A stretch of DNA of 64,000 bases, taken from Kluyveromyces lactis. Lineage: Eukaryota; Ascomycota; Saccharomycetes; Saccharomycetales; Saccharomycetaceae. Below are positions 39,343 to 50,427 of this stretch, in pieces. Numbering within the stretch: the first letter of the stretch is position 1; each line of letters begins with the position of its first letter. The position numbers and the translations under genes are program-made. The stretch is from the NCBI RefSeq assembly GCF_000002515.2, contig NC_006037.1:186001-250000 (forward strand). The letters run 5' to 3'. The notes below the pieces were generated by a model. The model had not been told where the DNA came from. It worked only from the letters and a program-made list of their open reading frames with translations, and ran no database searches.

Positions 39343-40095
39343 ATGTCTTTCGTGATCAAAGAATTTACATGCCAGTACAGCGACCAAATAAGGAAGAAGC
39401 ATAAAACTTGGCACGATGGAAAGCTTAAGTATTCTGAATTCAATAATAGATTTCAGCTATTCACAGAGGACGGTGTGCAACTTAGCAGCAAGTTGCTAAC
39501 TAATAGCAAGCAAGTTGCTGATATTTTGAATGATGAAGGCTATGGAATCGAGGAACACAGAATATTTGGTTCATATTTTGTGATCATTTTGGAGCTCTCA
39601 TCTGAGTATATAAGGGACGAGTCAAAAAGTGCGAACTCAGCAATCATTAAATCCGAATATGGCAATAGGAATAAAACGCCAATCGGTAGCGTAAAACAAT
39701 CACAACACATTGAATTGAATCAAAAGAGGGCTTCAAAAACTATTGCTTCAGTCAGTGATACTGCCAAGAAACCGTTCAAACGACCCATCATACTATCCCA
39801 TAGTCAATCGAACCTGCAAAATACACATATCAAAGCAGATCCTGATCGTCGTTTGACAGAGGATACAAGACTTCGTCAAGAAGCGAGTGACAAAGCATCT
39901 GCAGAGAGGATCACTGCGATTTCTCAAGAATGTTTCAGGAGTAGTCTGAACGTTTCCCAAACAACGGAACTTAATGAAGTTTCAGCCGCTTCCTTGGATC
40001 CAGTTGAATATATACGACAAACGAACAGTATTCTAAAGACAGGAAGACTTCGACAGAAAAACTACGTGATTCGGAACTCCCCCATAGTACTTTAG
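39343..40095 (+). CDS. MTE1: MTE1, Mph1-associated telomere/recombination protein
   Basis: A 250-residue protein matching MTE1 (YGR042W). The N-terminal DUF2439/ZGRF1-like domain has the signature FTCQYSDQIRKKHKTWHDGKLKYSEFNNRFQLF (about 7-40). A basic, poorly conserved tail follows, with GRLRQKNYVIRNSPIVL at the end. In S. cerevisiae Mte1 binds D-loops, recruits or stimulates the Mph1 helicase and acts in crossover control and telomere maintenance. Its place between BUD8/9 and TAL1 is as expected from YGR041W-YGR042W-YGR043C. Confidence 0.88.
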   Translation: MSFVIKEFTCQYSDQIRKKHKTWHDGKLKYSEFNNRFQLFTEDGVQLSSKLLTNSKQVADILNDEGYGIEEHRIFGSYFVIILELSSEYIRDESKSANSAIIKSEYGNRNKTPIGSVKQSQHIELNQKRASKTIASVSDTAKKPFKRPIILSHSQSNLQNTHIKADPDRRLTEDTRLRQEASDKASAERITAISQECFRSSLNVSQTTELNEVSAASLDPVEYIRQTNSILKTGRLRQKNYVIRNSPIVL

Positions 40096-40561
40096 ATTCC
40101 ATGGACTCACGGAGATTGTTCACACAGAAAAGGATCTATTTTGAACGTTAACAGAACCATAGCTGTATGAACTAGGGCTGGTAAATGTTCAATACTACAA
40201 AGCTGACTAAAACGTTATTTTTGAATGATGCGATGAGAGAGGAAGGGATAAAATTCTATGAAACATTTTATGTTAGAAATTATATTGATCATTGTTTGCG
40301 TATGTGTTGTATTCTGTTGAGCTATATCATTTTTGTGTCTTTGAGGTCCGGATCCAACAAAGGAAGTATTGTTATTATTATTACTATTGTTATTGTTGTT
40401 ATTGTTGTTGTTTTCATGATCCGGGTTATTGTTGGGAGAATTACCGACAAATCCATGGTTGAAGTTAGTTGTGCTGTACTAACGCGAATATTACTTTGAC
40501 TGCTATCAATTATGGTTGCTGTGAATTTGATACGTGCATGCTTTACTGCTGAACATTGGTA
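40096..40561. other. MTE1-regulator intergenic region with Asn-codon-rich remnant
   Basis: A 466-bp gap between convergent genes. On the minus strand, 40218-40478 is open for 87 codons and encodes an Asn run (about 40375-40425) with flanking S/Q/T/N-rich sequence. This is typical of the tails of yeast Zn2Cys6 regulators, but it has no start codon and lies just beyond the stop of the upstream regulator. It is probably the eroded 3' end of that gene. Confidence 0.45.
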
Positions 40562-41674
40562 TTACTTTGTTGATTGTTTCTTATAGTCAGATGAGAATGA
40601 CTCCAACAAATCGAACTGCCCATATTCTAGTTTCGGATACCATTGCTGCGCTTGATTCGAATATGATAACTGATTTGCAGCGTTATCTAATGAGATGTTT
40701 CCGCTCCTTTGGATCATTCTACTGTTAGAATTATAATCTGTCGGTACGCGCCCATCTACATCTTGCTTCATTGTAACGGTGTCTGCCATTGCTGGAATTG
40801 GCAATATCTGGACCATCGAATCAGATTGTTGTATTTGACTGCTATTAGGAATACCACGTGCTTCATTGGGCGACAACATCTTTCTCCGTTTTCTTTTCGG
40901 GAGTTCGATATTTGCATCCTCTGGTATGCCTTCCTTTGAATGATCTGATGTAAACAAAGTTTCCGAATCGACATAACCTCGAGCAAGTAATTTATCATAG
41001 ACATGAGAAGATGTTTTATTATTAGACCCAGCCTCCAGAGCGGCTCTATCAATCTGTTCCCTACCACCGTGTATGTAATTCAGAGATTTCACTGCCATGT
41101 CGACGTTTGTTGGGATAATAGAATAAACAACTTCATTCACGTTCAGTTTTCCCGTCTCTTTGTTGATGAATAAATTTTTGTTCTTACGTAAGTTCATCCA
41201 TGCAGCAGCCGGTCCGTCGCGAACAGAAAGCTCAGGGTTTTGACTCGAACCCACTTGTTCCCATTCATCATATTCGTCCGAATCTAGATCATCCATATCA
41301 GATCTTTGATTGAGAATCATGGATTGCATTTGTAACTGCCTGAACTCCGAAAATCTCTCAGGATGGATCTGCACTAAGCCGCTATCAACACATCTATCGA
41401 ACTGTCTGAATAAATAACTTAATGCTTTAGTCAAAAGCGAGTTCCTCGTTTCCAGCAGATCGACGTATTCCTGGTTGTAAAGCTTCTTACATTTGGACTC
41501 TGCATATCCGATATTAGAATTCGAATACGTACACAACTTATTCTCCTTTAAACATCGGCTACACGGTCTTTCACCATCACATTTGGTTTTTGATTTCCTA
41601 CAAGCATCACATGCTTTTGATACCCTTCTCTTTATGGTTGGTAATTCGGCAGAGCTGCGAGAACCATTGACCAT
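40562..41674 (-). CDS. Zn2Cys6 transcription factor, unnamed
   Basis: A 370-residue fungal regulator. The binuclear zinc cluster is intact with Cys22, 25, 32, 38, 41 and 48 (C-X2-C-X6-C-X5-C-X2-C-X6-C; KACDACRKSKTKCDGERPCSRCLKENKLC). It is followed by NQEYVDLLETRNSLLTKALSYLFRQFDRC, a short dimerisation helix. A nuclear-localisation-like KRKRRK lies at about 262-267. There is no fungal middle homology domain. No S. cerevisiae gene occupies this locus, so it was probably lost there. The first ATG is 41674; the open frame runs 56 more codons without ATG. The protein looks short for the class, and an Asn-rich stretch just downstream in another frame suggests 3' erosion. Confidence 0.8.
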   Translation of the reverse strand: MVNGSRSSAELPTIKRRVSKACDACRKSKTKCDGERPCSRCLKENKLCTYSNSNIGYAESKCKKLYNQEYVDLLETRNSLLTKALSYLFRQFDRCVDSGLVQIHPERFSEFRQLQMQSMILNQRSDMDDLDSDEYDEWEQVGSSQNPELSVRDGPAAAWMNLRKNKNLFINKETGKLNVNEVVYSIIPTNVDMAVKSLNYIHGGREQIDRAALEAGSNNKTSSHVYDKLLARGYVDSETLFTSDHSKEGIPEDANIELPKRKRRKMLSPNEARGIPNSSQIQQSDSMVQILPIPAMADTVTMKQDVDGRVPTDYNSNSRMIQRSGNISLDNAANQLSYSNQAQQWYPKLEYGQFDLLESFSSDYKKQSTK

Positions 41675-44600
41675 TATAAAGTGATGCGATGCAAATGAAT
41701 ATGTGTTGTATACACGGAAAGGTGAAGAAAAACAAAAGCTGATCCAGAGAAAAAAAATATTTAGGATATGATATGAAAGACTGATGATTCCAAACAAGTC
41801 CTGAGTATTTCCGCGAATTAGTAGTTTCAAAAAAGATAACAACCGCTTGAATTTGGTTCACTTTTCTTAATCGTTGTCCTTCTTCTACTTCTTCCTCTGC
41901 TTTATCTGATAAGTTCGTAGGGCCCCAATTTAACTCCAGTCTTCGATGAAGAAGACAGGGATGTTATATTTGACTAAATATCTCCTCTTTATTTCCGAGT
42001 TCCTAAACAGAAAGACTCAATTATAAACGGATTAGTCGATCCAAGTCCATTTGATAATCAATGGATTCGCCTTCAAAGAGCAATAATAAAATCAAATAAA
42101 CCTAGTGTAATCAGTGGTGCAGGTGGCTACTACAGATTACAATATCTCCAAGCACTAGCCTCTCCGTAAAATATGAATATTTCTCACGCAGGCAAAACTG
42201 TATTTGATTATCTGGCAAAAAGTTCCCTATTCTGCCGTTGGACCTTTAATTTTTCACTTTGTTTCTCAGCTACCTCAATACGCTTTGTGCTGTTAAAGTT
42301 AAGGTCTATATCGATGATTATGTGCAACCGAAATGCTAGTGAGAGTAGAAAGAACCCGAATTGATTTTGAGAAACGCGCTTCCGTTTTTTACTTTCTTGT
42401 CACTGTAGCGAATATTTGCCCTTAATGACCTGAGGGCCTGCCTATCTTTTTGTTTTTCCTTCCTTCTATTTGGAACTTTTCGAAATTGGGCTCCCCTCTA
42501 TCTAGTAACTGTCTAAATTGGACCTCCCCCCTAACACTTCTGGAAACAACCGTTTACACAACATCGTTCTTACTGTTTGGAGCGCTATATACAGTCCTAA
42601 TCAACGTACCTACAAATTATCATCAGGTACCACTAATTTATCGAGGAAAAGAAAAAAGGCTACAGTATACGTGCATCGATCTATACCGCATCGAAACAAG
42701 AGACAAATTCGCAACTCAGGAACTTTGATCGACTTTTAAAATCTCATTGTAGCCGAGGATGCAAAGACAAAGAACTTTTATAGAAAAGAACAAATTGCCT
42801 TAACAGAAAATATTGCAAAGAAATGCCTCTAGAGACGAAAACATCATGTACTTTACCTTTTTCCCCCCTTCGCTATTATATCCCTATCTATTGATTTCAA
42901 AAATCGGCATATACTACCTGAAAGCGGTGCAAACAGCGTAGAGGAGGTTTGTGCATCTTCTGTTTAGTTTCTAATTTCTAATTCCTGAAGTCATTATAAC
43001 CCATGCGTAAATGGCTCTTTATTTTACTGGAGCGGTTTCTCAGTGAATCACGAATTAAAAAGATTCTTCATCGAGAAAACCAAGAAACGGCGTAAAAAAA
43101 AATACACATAGAATTTTAACAGAATTACAAGCACCGTGAAGACTACGTGGTAACAGTGAATTTCTGTATTAACACAGGGATATCTACGCATCCCCACGCA
43201 TAGTAGAGTACTTACCCACTGCTGCCGCTTTCCAATCATAGGATCGCCGAGACAAATCATGTTCATCGTTGTTGCCTTTGATTTCTCACCAAATGCGATT
43301 CTCAAGGACTGTTCTGAAGAAAAAAAAATCAGCATGGAATTGAAGAGGCAATTGATAGGATGCAATCCTTAGAACTGACGTTCAAAGGGCAAATACTTCC
43401 TAAATTCTTTCTCTGTTTACTATTCTCCTCTGTTAATTCCTATTCAATTATGGTTTTTTCTACCGACCTAGTTTTTTTCTGTGGGTTTTTGGTTGTCAAC
43501 AGAAAAAAACACGGCCGAAACAGGCTTTCGGCGAATTTCTGGCCGCATTAGACCATTTAAGTCTAGAGGCAACAGTCAATGAAAACACAAATGCACAACG
43601 GATCAAAGACGCTTTGGAATAGAGCCATGTGTTGAGTGCATTGCTTTGACAACGCAATCTTTTTGGCACGGGATGTGGACATGTCCGAGACGCACTTAAT
43701 TGAGGTTGCGTGTCTAAACAGGGACATATTAATCAATCAGAGTACTTTCGACGTAATACATTAGATCTGGTGCGTTTTTCTCTTCTTTGTTAAAAAACGC
43801 ATCAGGTTCTCGAAGGCCATTCATTACAAAGCCGCAGTGGAAAAAGAAAAATGAAGCGACGAAAAGCAGAACGCAGGACCCTCTTAATATGAGTATAACC
43901 CTTGACTGAATTGGTTAATAGTGCACAAAATTGTGCGGTGGCAATTTGTCAAATTATGCACATCTGGGTACCCATAGTACCATGCTGCTATATCCTTTTT
44001 ACTTGATTCACCTAGCCAAGCTTTCGGTGATCACTTAGGGATAAAGGAATGAAAAACAGATAGTAGAAAATCAGTCCTAATGAGAAAGAATAAATACGTA
44101 ACGTAACTTACTCACTAACAGCTGACTTCACCTCGTGCACAGCTCTTGTTCTTGGTAAAAAGCGCTTGGCAATACATACGGATCCAATATGTTCCTTTTT
44201 TTTTTTGTAAAACATTGTCACGTTAATGCCTCAATCAAACTGCAAAGGTACGTGACGATATGCCTGATTTCCTGCGAAAGACAAAAAAAGGTATAGAAAT
44301 GGTGAAGAGCAATATACTTAAGGTAGAGAAGCAGAGGGCTCTTAATCTTTTCTGAAGTGCGTATATTTAGGGTATTTCTTCTTTTTTTTTTGAGCGATAT
44401 TATTCAGATCTCTTATTTGCCCTTCTTTCATATCAAATTACCATTTGTAGCACGAACCCTCGTACAAACGACATTGATGGACAAATTTTCCAGGCGAAAG
44501 GTAGGAGGTGTAGAAGTTGCAAACGGTTTAGCTGGTGTGATTGGTTAGACCGCAGTTAGGATACGTACACAATACATACCATCTTCCGGCAACAGTAGCG

Positions 44601-45110
44601 CTAGACTTGAGACAATAGATCTGTGTTATTCAGATCGTGTCAATTATCAAATTTCAGAACACTGAAATAAGTGTACTGAAATGAACTGAGAAAAATGGCT
44701 AATAGATGCCCAGATTCAGCTGCCGGAACTGGCATGATGCTAAAATGGAAAATGCTCTTGGCATTGGTTGGTAACCAGTTCCGGTATCACATGGGGTATT
44801 ATCTTATCGTAGAACGTGGAGGGAGGGGGCAGGTTGCCCTATGTGCTAATTGTATTAACCTTTTACGATGGCAAATACAGGCGATGTAGCCTTTCATAAA
44901 AAAAAGTGGAATGAATTGTAGCAATACTGTAATGACAAAGAATTTGTACCTGATTGTTGCGTGGTTGGCATGAAAGGTCAGCATATTAACACAACCGTTT
45001 ACATCAATTGGGAAAATGCTGTAGCGAGTGTAATATATGGATTGATACAATTATATTCTTATACACATATATAGGTCATTGGTTTTGTTCGTTCGATAGT
45101 AATTCAAAGA
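41675..45110. other. 3.4-kb gene-free region upstream of the Zn2Cys6 gene
   Basis: No open frame here exceeds 105 codons and none has recognisable features. I see many homopolymer A/T runs, a hairpin cluster at 43471-43531 and an AAGCGCTT palindrome near 44161. No tRNA, snoRNA, LTR or telomerase template was recognised. The stretch is the 5' region of the minus-strand regulator and the 3' side of TAL1. It could hold a long regulatory region, unannotated non-coding RNA, or decayed genes. Confidence 0.5.
43471..43531. repeat. Two adjacent hairpin-forming inverted repeats
   Basis: A perfect 12-bp inverted repeat (GTTTTTTTCTGT at 43471-43482 and its complement at 43499-43510, 16-bp spacer) is followed at once by a second hairpin, GCCGAAA-N5-TTTCGGC (about 43513-43531). 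They lie in the long gene-free region and are not explained by any gene. Confidence 0.6.
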
Positions 45111-46115
45111 TTAAGCTTGGATCTTAGCCTTGATTAAGTCGAACAGTGTGACGATATCAGCAGAGAACTTTCTGATACCTTCAGACAACTTTTCAGTGGC
45201 CATAGCATCTTCGTTCAACTCGAATCTGAATTTAGGCTCGTCGTTGATGAAAGAAACTCTTTCAGAACCTTCAGCCTTTGCGGATTCAGGGTCCAAGATC
45301 TTAGCAACTGGTTCATCAGAGGACAACAATTCGTCCAACAACTTTGGAGAAATGGTCAAGAAATCGACACCGGCAAGAGCCTTAATTTCACCCACGTTTC
45401 TGAAGGAAGCACCCATAACAATGGTGTTGTAACCATGCTTCTTGTAGTAATTGTAGATACTCTTGACAGAAATCACACCTGGATCAGTTTCAGCAGTGTA
45501 AGTTTCACCAGTGCTGGCCTTGTACCAATCCAAGATTCTACCAACGAATGGAGAAATCAAGGTAACGTTAGCTTCAGCAGCAGCAACGGCTTGAGCGAAA
45601 GAGAACAACAAAGTCAAGTTGACGTGGATATCGTGTTCCTTTTCTAGTTCTTGAGCAGCTTGGATACCTTCCCAAGTGGAAGCAATCTTGATCAAGACTC
45701 TGTCCTTGGAAATACCTTCTGCTTCATACAACTTGATGATTTCCAAAGCCTTCTTAACGGTAGCATCCTTGTCGAAGGACAATCTAGCATCGACTTCAGT
45801 AGAAACTCTACCTGGAACGACCTTCAAGATAGCAGTACCGAATTCGACCAATAGCTTGTCAACAGCAATTTCAACTTGCTCGTCAATGTTTTGACCTTGC
45901 TTCTTACCGTATTGTACAGCAGAGTCGATCAACTTAGCGTAGGCTTGTTGCTTGGCAGCGGCCAAGATCAAAGATGGGTTGGTAGTAGCATCTTGTGGAG
46001 TGAACTTAGCAATAGATTCGAAATCACCAGTGTCGGCAACGACAGTGGTACCGGTGGCCTTCAAGGCTTCCAAAGAGTTGGCAAACTTTTGTTTCTTAGC
46101 ACTTGGTTCAGACAT
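45111..46115 (-). CDS. TAL1: TAL1, transaldolase
   Basis: A 334-residue transaldolase matching TAL1 (YLR354C, 335 residues) and its paralog NQM1 (YGR043C); a single copy is present here. It interconverts sedoheptulose-7-phosphate plus glyceraldehyde-3-phosphate with erythrose-4-phosphate plus fructose-6-phosphate in the non-oxidative pentose phosphate pathway. The Schiff-base lysine is Lys143 in [12 protein letters not shown]. The N-terminal [10 protein letters not shown] signature and [17 protein letters not shown] are present. Codon choice is strongly biased (TTG, AAG, GGT and so on), as expected for an abundant protein. The frame is open 36 codons upstream without need; ATG 46115 gives [10 protein letters not shown]. 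Confidence 0.97.
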   Translation of the reverse strand: MSEPSAKKQKFANSLEALKATGTTVVADTGDFESIAKFTPQDATTNPSLILAAAKQQAYAKLIDSAVQYGKKQGQNIDEQVEIAVDKLLVEFGTAILKVVPGRVSTEVDARLSFDKDATVKKALEIIKLYEAEGISKDRVLIKIASTWEGIQAAQELEKEHDIHVNLTLLFSFAQAVAAAEANVTLISPFVGRILDWYKASTGETYTAETDPGVISVKSIYNYYKKHGYNTIVMGASFRNVGEIKALAGVDFLTISPKLLDELLSSDEPVAKILDPESAKAEGSERVSFINDEPKFRFELNEDAMATEKLSEGIRKFSADIVTLFDLIKAKIQA

Positions 46116-47821
46116 GCTTGTAGTAGGATTTATAAGGTAAATTACTTGAGTGTAATACTGTTCCTGGTGAATGAAATAACCAAGATTAGAATAGACAATA
46201 ACCTTCTCAAAATAAAGAATCAATTACTAAACAAAAATTAGATCCGATTAAGAATTTAGCTGAATTGGCAAAAGAAGAAAACACTTTGTAAAACTCAATG
46301 TTAACCTTTTTCCTTTGATTTATATATATATACCAAATATATTATTTCATCATTCCAATTCTGAATAAATCAAAAGTTTGAAAAGTTGTATACTGTGATA
46401 AATCCGGATTATATAACAGGAAGAAGAACAAAGAAAGAAAAAAATCTGGGAAAGGGTAGAAATGGCCGTAGGAAATGAGGAAAGCCACGGAAAAACCCAA
46501 TACAACTAAGAGAGAAGAACATAGCATACGTAAACGTTAGACAGGGCCAAAGTGTTGATTCACGCCTGCTGAGCAATAGTCAAACTGTTATGAAATCATT
46601 GTATGCATGTATGGGAATCGCTGGTTTGTGAGTACGGATTTTCGTTTCTTGTTTTGAACAGAGAGTAATTCAGACGCATTAGGGGAATTAACGTTTAAAT
46701 GGTTACATAATGGAGGAAAAAACAGACTAGTTTGTAAGAAAGAAAGTGATTTATAGATGGCACTCATTTTATCGGATGGACAACCGGGTAGTTTATGCGG
46801 GATGACTTTCCAGTGATCCTTGCCTGGTCGTAGATGGAGCTATATTTTATTCAAATTCACCTTAGATTGCATCCTGGTTCATTGTCGATGGCAATGCTCT
46901 GTATAACGACACCCAAAAATTCATGTTACCCGGTCATGGCGTTTTTCTTGATTATAGGAAGCTGAGAAGCAGAAAATCGATTCTATTCAGATCAGCCGGG
47001 TAACTTATTCACCGTTTTTAAGCAAAACACCCTTCATCATTTTATTCAGTCACCAACACATATTTCACTTTTGTTCTCTAACCACGTGACATGGTGTGTG
47101 ATTTACGTGTTTGTCCCAGTATCTGTCGCCAGATTAGAATATCAGAAGAAACTATAGGGAAATAAAGAAAAATGCAGAAAGCATCAAACTAACATATATA
47201 CACAAGTATATGATCTTAAAAGTTATAGCAACTCGAATAGTAATATTTTATTAATGAAAGCGAATCAAAGAGATGAAAAATGTAGCGAATTAGTGGAGTT
47301 ATACAAAGGCACCTGTGGATTAGGTAGCAGAAGTGAAGGATTGAACTTGAGAACTTTGGATGCTGGGAAATTTTGACATTAGAGATTTTAATACATTACA
47401 ATGTGATAGGGGAATAGCATGTGTTGGCAGTTTTTGTGTCTGATAAATGTTGGTTTCCTTTTGAAGTGGTCAATAAAAAGTATAGTTAAGAAATTAATCG
47501 TTGAAAGATTGTCCATTAGTGATTAACTTCCTCAAAATTAGTTTAGCAATTGATACAGTATGGTATGATCATGTGTTACATGTAAAACGACGGTAAACAA
47601 ACAGGCGATGGAATAATAGTAGATTGAAGCCTTCGCTTCGAATGTCCATAAAAAAAATTGAAAAGCTGAAGAATATTTCAAACGAAAGAGAACTGACAAT
47701 AAAGATAAAGCAGTTAAAGAACTGAGGAGTGCGTCTATAAATTGCGAAGCCATTTGTCTATGATGTTAGAAGACTGGATGAGGATGATTTGATACTTGGC
47801 CATTGCAAGATCCTTTCGTCG
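46116..47821. other. 1.7-kb gene-free region upstream of TAL1
   Basis: No supported gene. It contains two Reb1-type sites in opposite orientation, TTACCCG at 46926-46932 and CGGGTAA at 46997-47003. An E-box CCACGTGAC is at 47082-47090. These probably form the distal TAL1 promoter. The right end is the RME1 3' region. Confidence 0.5.
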
Positions 47822-49501
47822 TCACCTACGACGACTATTCATCTTCTCAACTAGGAAACGTTCTTTGGCAACGAGGTCTTTATTCAAATACTCGGGACAA
47901 GATTTCATGGCTTTAACCAAACGAATGTTAAATCTGCTTTTTGGGTTTTTGTGGACCATCTTAACATGTCTTCTGTATGAATCTTTCCTATGGAAAGCTT
48001 TATCACAGTAAGGGGATTCACAGTGGTATACCTCAGAAACGGCGCCACTTTTTCCGTGAATTAAATATTGCTGTTCTGGAGTGAGCTCATCGATGTGCTG
48101 GTTCAAACAATGTCTTTTCAATTCTTGGAGTTTAGGTAGTCCAAGGATTTTCCATGGACACAATGGGAAGGGACATTTATATTTCCGCTCTACTTGGTAC
48201 TCATCAATATGCTTAGCAAACTCAAAGATTGTGTTGAACATTTCCGGACAATGTGCACACTTGTAAGCACCTCTTTTTTGTTTTTTGCTAATGGCTTCCA
48301 TCAAAGGCTTATCGTCCAAAATTTGTTGCAACACTGACTTTTTGGTCCCATCCGGGTTCATAGTACTGGCTTCAGCATAGTGAGACCCACAACCGTGGAC
48401 GTTCAAGATTACATCATTATTAGTGTGTTCCTCAGCAGTATTAAATGTGAATTTTTCTATGATAGAGTTCCGAAGCTCCTCATAGGACAGTGATGTACTA
48501 TCTAAGTCACTACTCGAGGGTTCATGGTCATTCGAACAGCTTCGGAAATGTTCAACCTTGTGCATATGGTCATGCGCAGATTCATGCACCTCCTCATGTT
48601 TATGATCATGGAAATGATCTACTTCAAAATCAGGAATGAAATTGTTGTGATGCTGATGATTTTGAAGTACATAATGATGTTCCTGATGCAAAGAAGCTGG
48701 TGTTTGTTCGAAAGACGATAAGCTTAAATTGGGAACGCTATTAAATTTGGATCGAGCATTTGCATATGCCAAATTTGCAGTGTTTTGATATGAGCGATAA
48801 CTTTTAACTCTTGGCTGCTGTATTTCTAAGTGTTCCATGCTGCTATTATTGAAGTTCATATTTTCACTTATGAAATGATTCATACCATTATTCATATGCA
48901 TGTTCATAGCCATAAGTGACTGATATTCTTTAAAACTCTTTGGATGGTTTGGAGTAATGGGGGTTATTACTTGAGGCATCGATGCCCGGGATTCAAAAAC
49001 GTGAGAAACAATAGCATTGTCACGCTCAAACCCGTCCACTGACCTGGCATGTTTCTTTCGACCTCCTTTCTCATTTATGAAAAAAGAATTACGGTCAGAT
49101 GTGGAGTAATTGGAATGCTCGAATGCGTTACCATTCTCTGCAAGATCGAAATCATACCAATTTGGAATTGAAGAAACTTTTACATCTTGGACTCCTCGCT
49201 CTTTATGAATATTCTCATATTCAGGAGAAACTTGATATACACTTCCACGGGTTGTACTGAAATGAGGCTGATTGACATTTTCACGGAATGCATGCTCAAA
49301 ATAATTGAATCCAAACTCTTCCGTATTTAAATTTCTGTCAATTCGCTTCTCATTTCTGGAAGTGAACCTGTCTGAATTGCGTAAGGAACTTTCAAGTCCT
49401 AGAACCCTTGAAATACCATAGTTAGAATCAACGGTACTATACAAATGACTATCATTGGAAGTATTTTCTTCTTCAGCAACTGGGGAATAGATGGTTACCA
49501 T
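47822..49501 (-). CDS. RME1: RME1-type C2H2 zinc-finger regulator (mating/meiosis)
   Basis: A 559-residue protein with three C-terminal zinc fingers: Cys415/Cys418/His431 (atypical), Cys443/Cys448/His464/His469 and Cys494/Cys499/His512/His517. They match RME1 (YGR044C). The basic C-terminal tail after the fingers (SRFNIRLVKAMKSCPEYLNKDL) is also conserved. In S. cerevisiae RME1 represses IME1 and hence meiosis; in K. lactis the ortholog (also called MTS1) is reported to promote mating-type switching and mating under starvation. The N-terminal 400 residues are disordered. Residues 272-326 are strikingly His-rich (16 His in 55). It is nearly twice the length of the 300-residue S. cerevisiae protein. 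A 3.2-kb gene-poor upstream region suggests complex control. Confidence 0.88.
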   Translation of the reverse strand: MVTIYSPVAEEENTSNDSHLYSTVDSNYGISRVLGLESSLRNSDRFTSRNEKRIDRNLNTEEFGFNYFEHAFRENVNQPHFSTTRGSVYQVSPEYENIHKERGVQDVKVSSIPNWYDFDLAENGNAFEHSNYSTSDRNSFFINEKGGRKKHARSVDGFERDNAIVSHVFESRASMPQVITPITPNHPKSFKEYQSLMAMNMHMNNGMNHFISENMNFNNSSMEHLEIQQPRVKSYRSYQNTANLAYANARSKFNSVPNLSLSSFEQTPASLHQEHHYVLQNHQHHNNFIPDFEVDHFHDHKHEEVHESAHDHMHKVEHFRSCSNDHEPSSSDLDSTSLSYEELRNSIIEKFTFNTAEEHTNNDVILNVHGCGSHYAEASTMNPDGTKKSVLQQILDDKPLMEAISKKQKRGAYKCAHCPEMFNTIFEFAKHIDEYQVERKYKCPFPLCPWKILGLPKLQELKRHCLNQHIDELTPEQQYLIHGKSGAVSEVYHCESPYCDKAFHRKDSYRRHVKMVHKNPKSRFNIRLVKAMKSCPEYLNKDLVAKERFLVEKMNSRRR

Positions 49502-50118
49502 TATAACTTTGTTGTGAACTCAACCTTATTTTATTCTCGCTTTTATTGATGGCACTTCTTGATTGTCTTGAGACCAGATACAGTGTGAAATAAGTAACGA
49601 CTTCTGTGGAAAAAAGTGCCTGGAACCGAAGAGTTCAACTGAGGTATTGAGATGTAAATGACAATAATCAACAAATGCGATGATGAAAATTAGTTAGTGA
49701 AAGGCACTGTGAAGGTCGAATTGAATGTGAACAACTTAACTTCCCTTTGTATAGTAATGAGTATACTGTTTGAAATGAAGAAAGAACAAATATTTATATG
49801 CAGTGTAAATTCTGGTCCAGTATGATCATCGAATATCTGTATATACTCGGTCAGTTCGTTCAATCGGTTGTTGGGGTCTAAGTACCTTTGATTGCAGCAG
49901 ATTTACCGTGGTTTTCTTCTTCACCGCAGCACTTCCCTGATTTCGCTTTCAAGAGCTTACGTGTGATTGTCGGTCCTGTATAGTAACTTAAGGTCTAACG
50001 TTTTTAACTTTTCAGCCGTTTAGGTATGTTAGTGACCTCGGGCGAACCAAAAGCACTTTCAATTAATCACGTCAAAAAAGAAAATAACGGGTACCAGTTA
50101 TAAACACCCGACTTGTCA

Positions 50119-50151
50119 GTTTCCAGGAACTACCTGTTTCCAAGAACTACC
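50119..50151. repeat. 17-bp imperfect tandem repeat in RME1 upstream region
   Basis: Two copies of GTTTCCA(G/A)GAACTACC in direct tandem with a 17-bp period, differing at one base, about 620-650 bp upstream of RME1. Each copy contains a TTCCNNGAA-like core. It could be a paired factor site. Confidence 0.6.
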
Positions 50152-50427
50152 GGCCCGAAATGAAGTCAAATGTGGACAGAAAGAAATTCCAAACCCTTTT
50201 GAAGTGCCTATATATAATCTAAAGAGAAATATGTCTAAATTAACTCCTTCCCTAATTGATGAATAGGATGAATACTCCATGTTATGCAATAACCCGATTC
50301 GATCCACTTAATTTAGCATCATGATAAAAGAGAAGTGTGTTTTCTCTCCTCCGTTATCGAAATTGATTGTGGAAAATGACAAGAAAGACAATATCAATGC
50401 ACGACCTTACCATGCAATAAGGCTACG

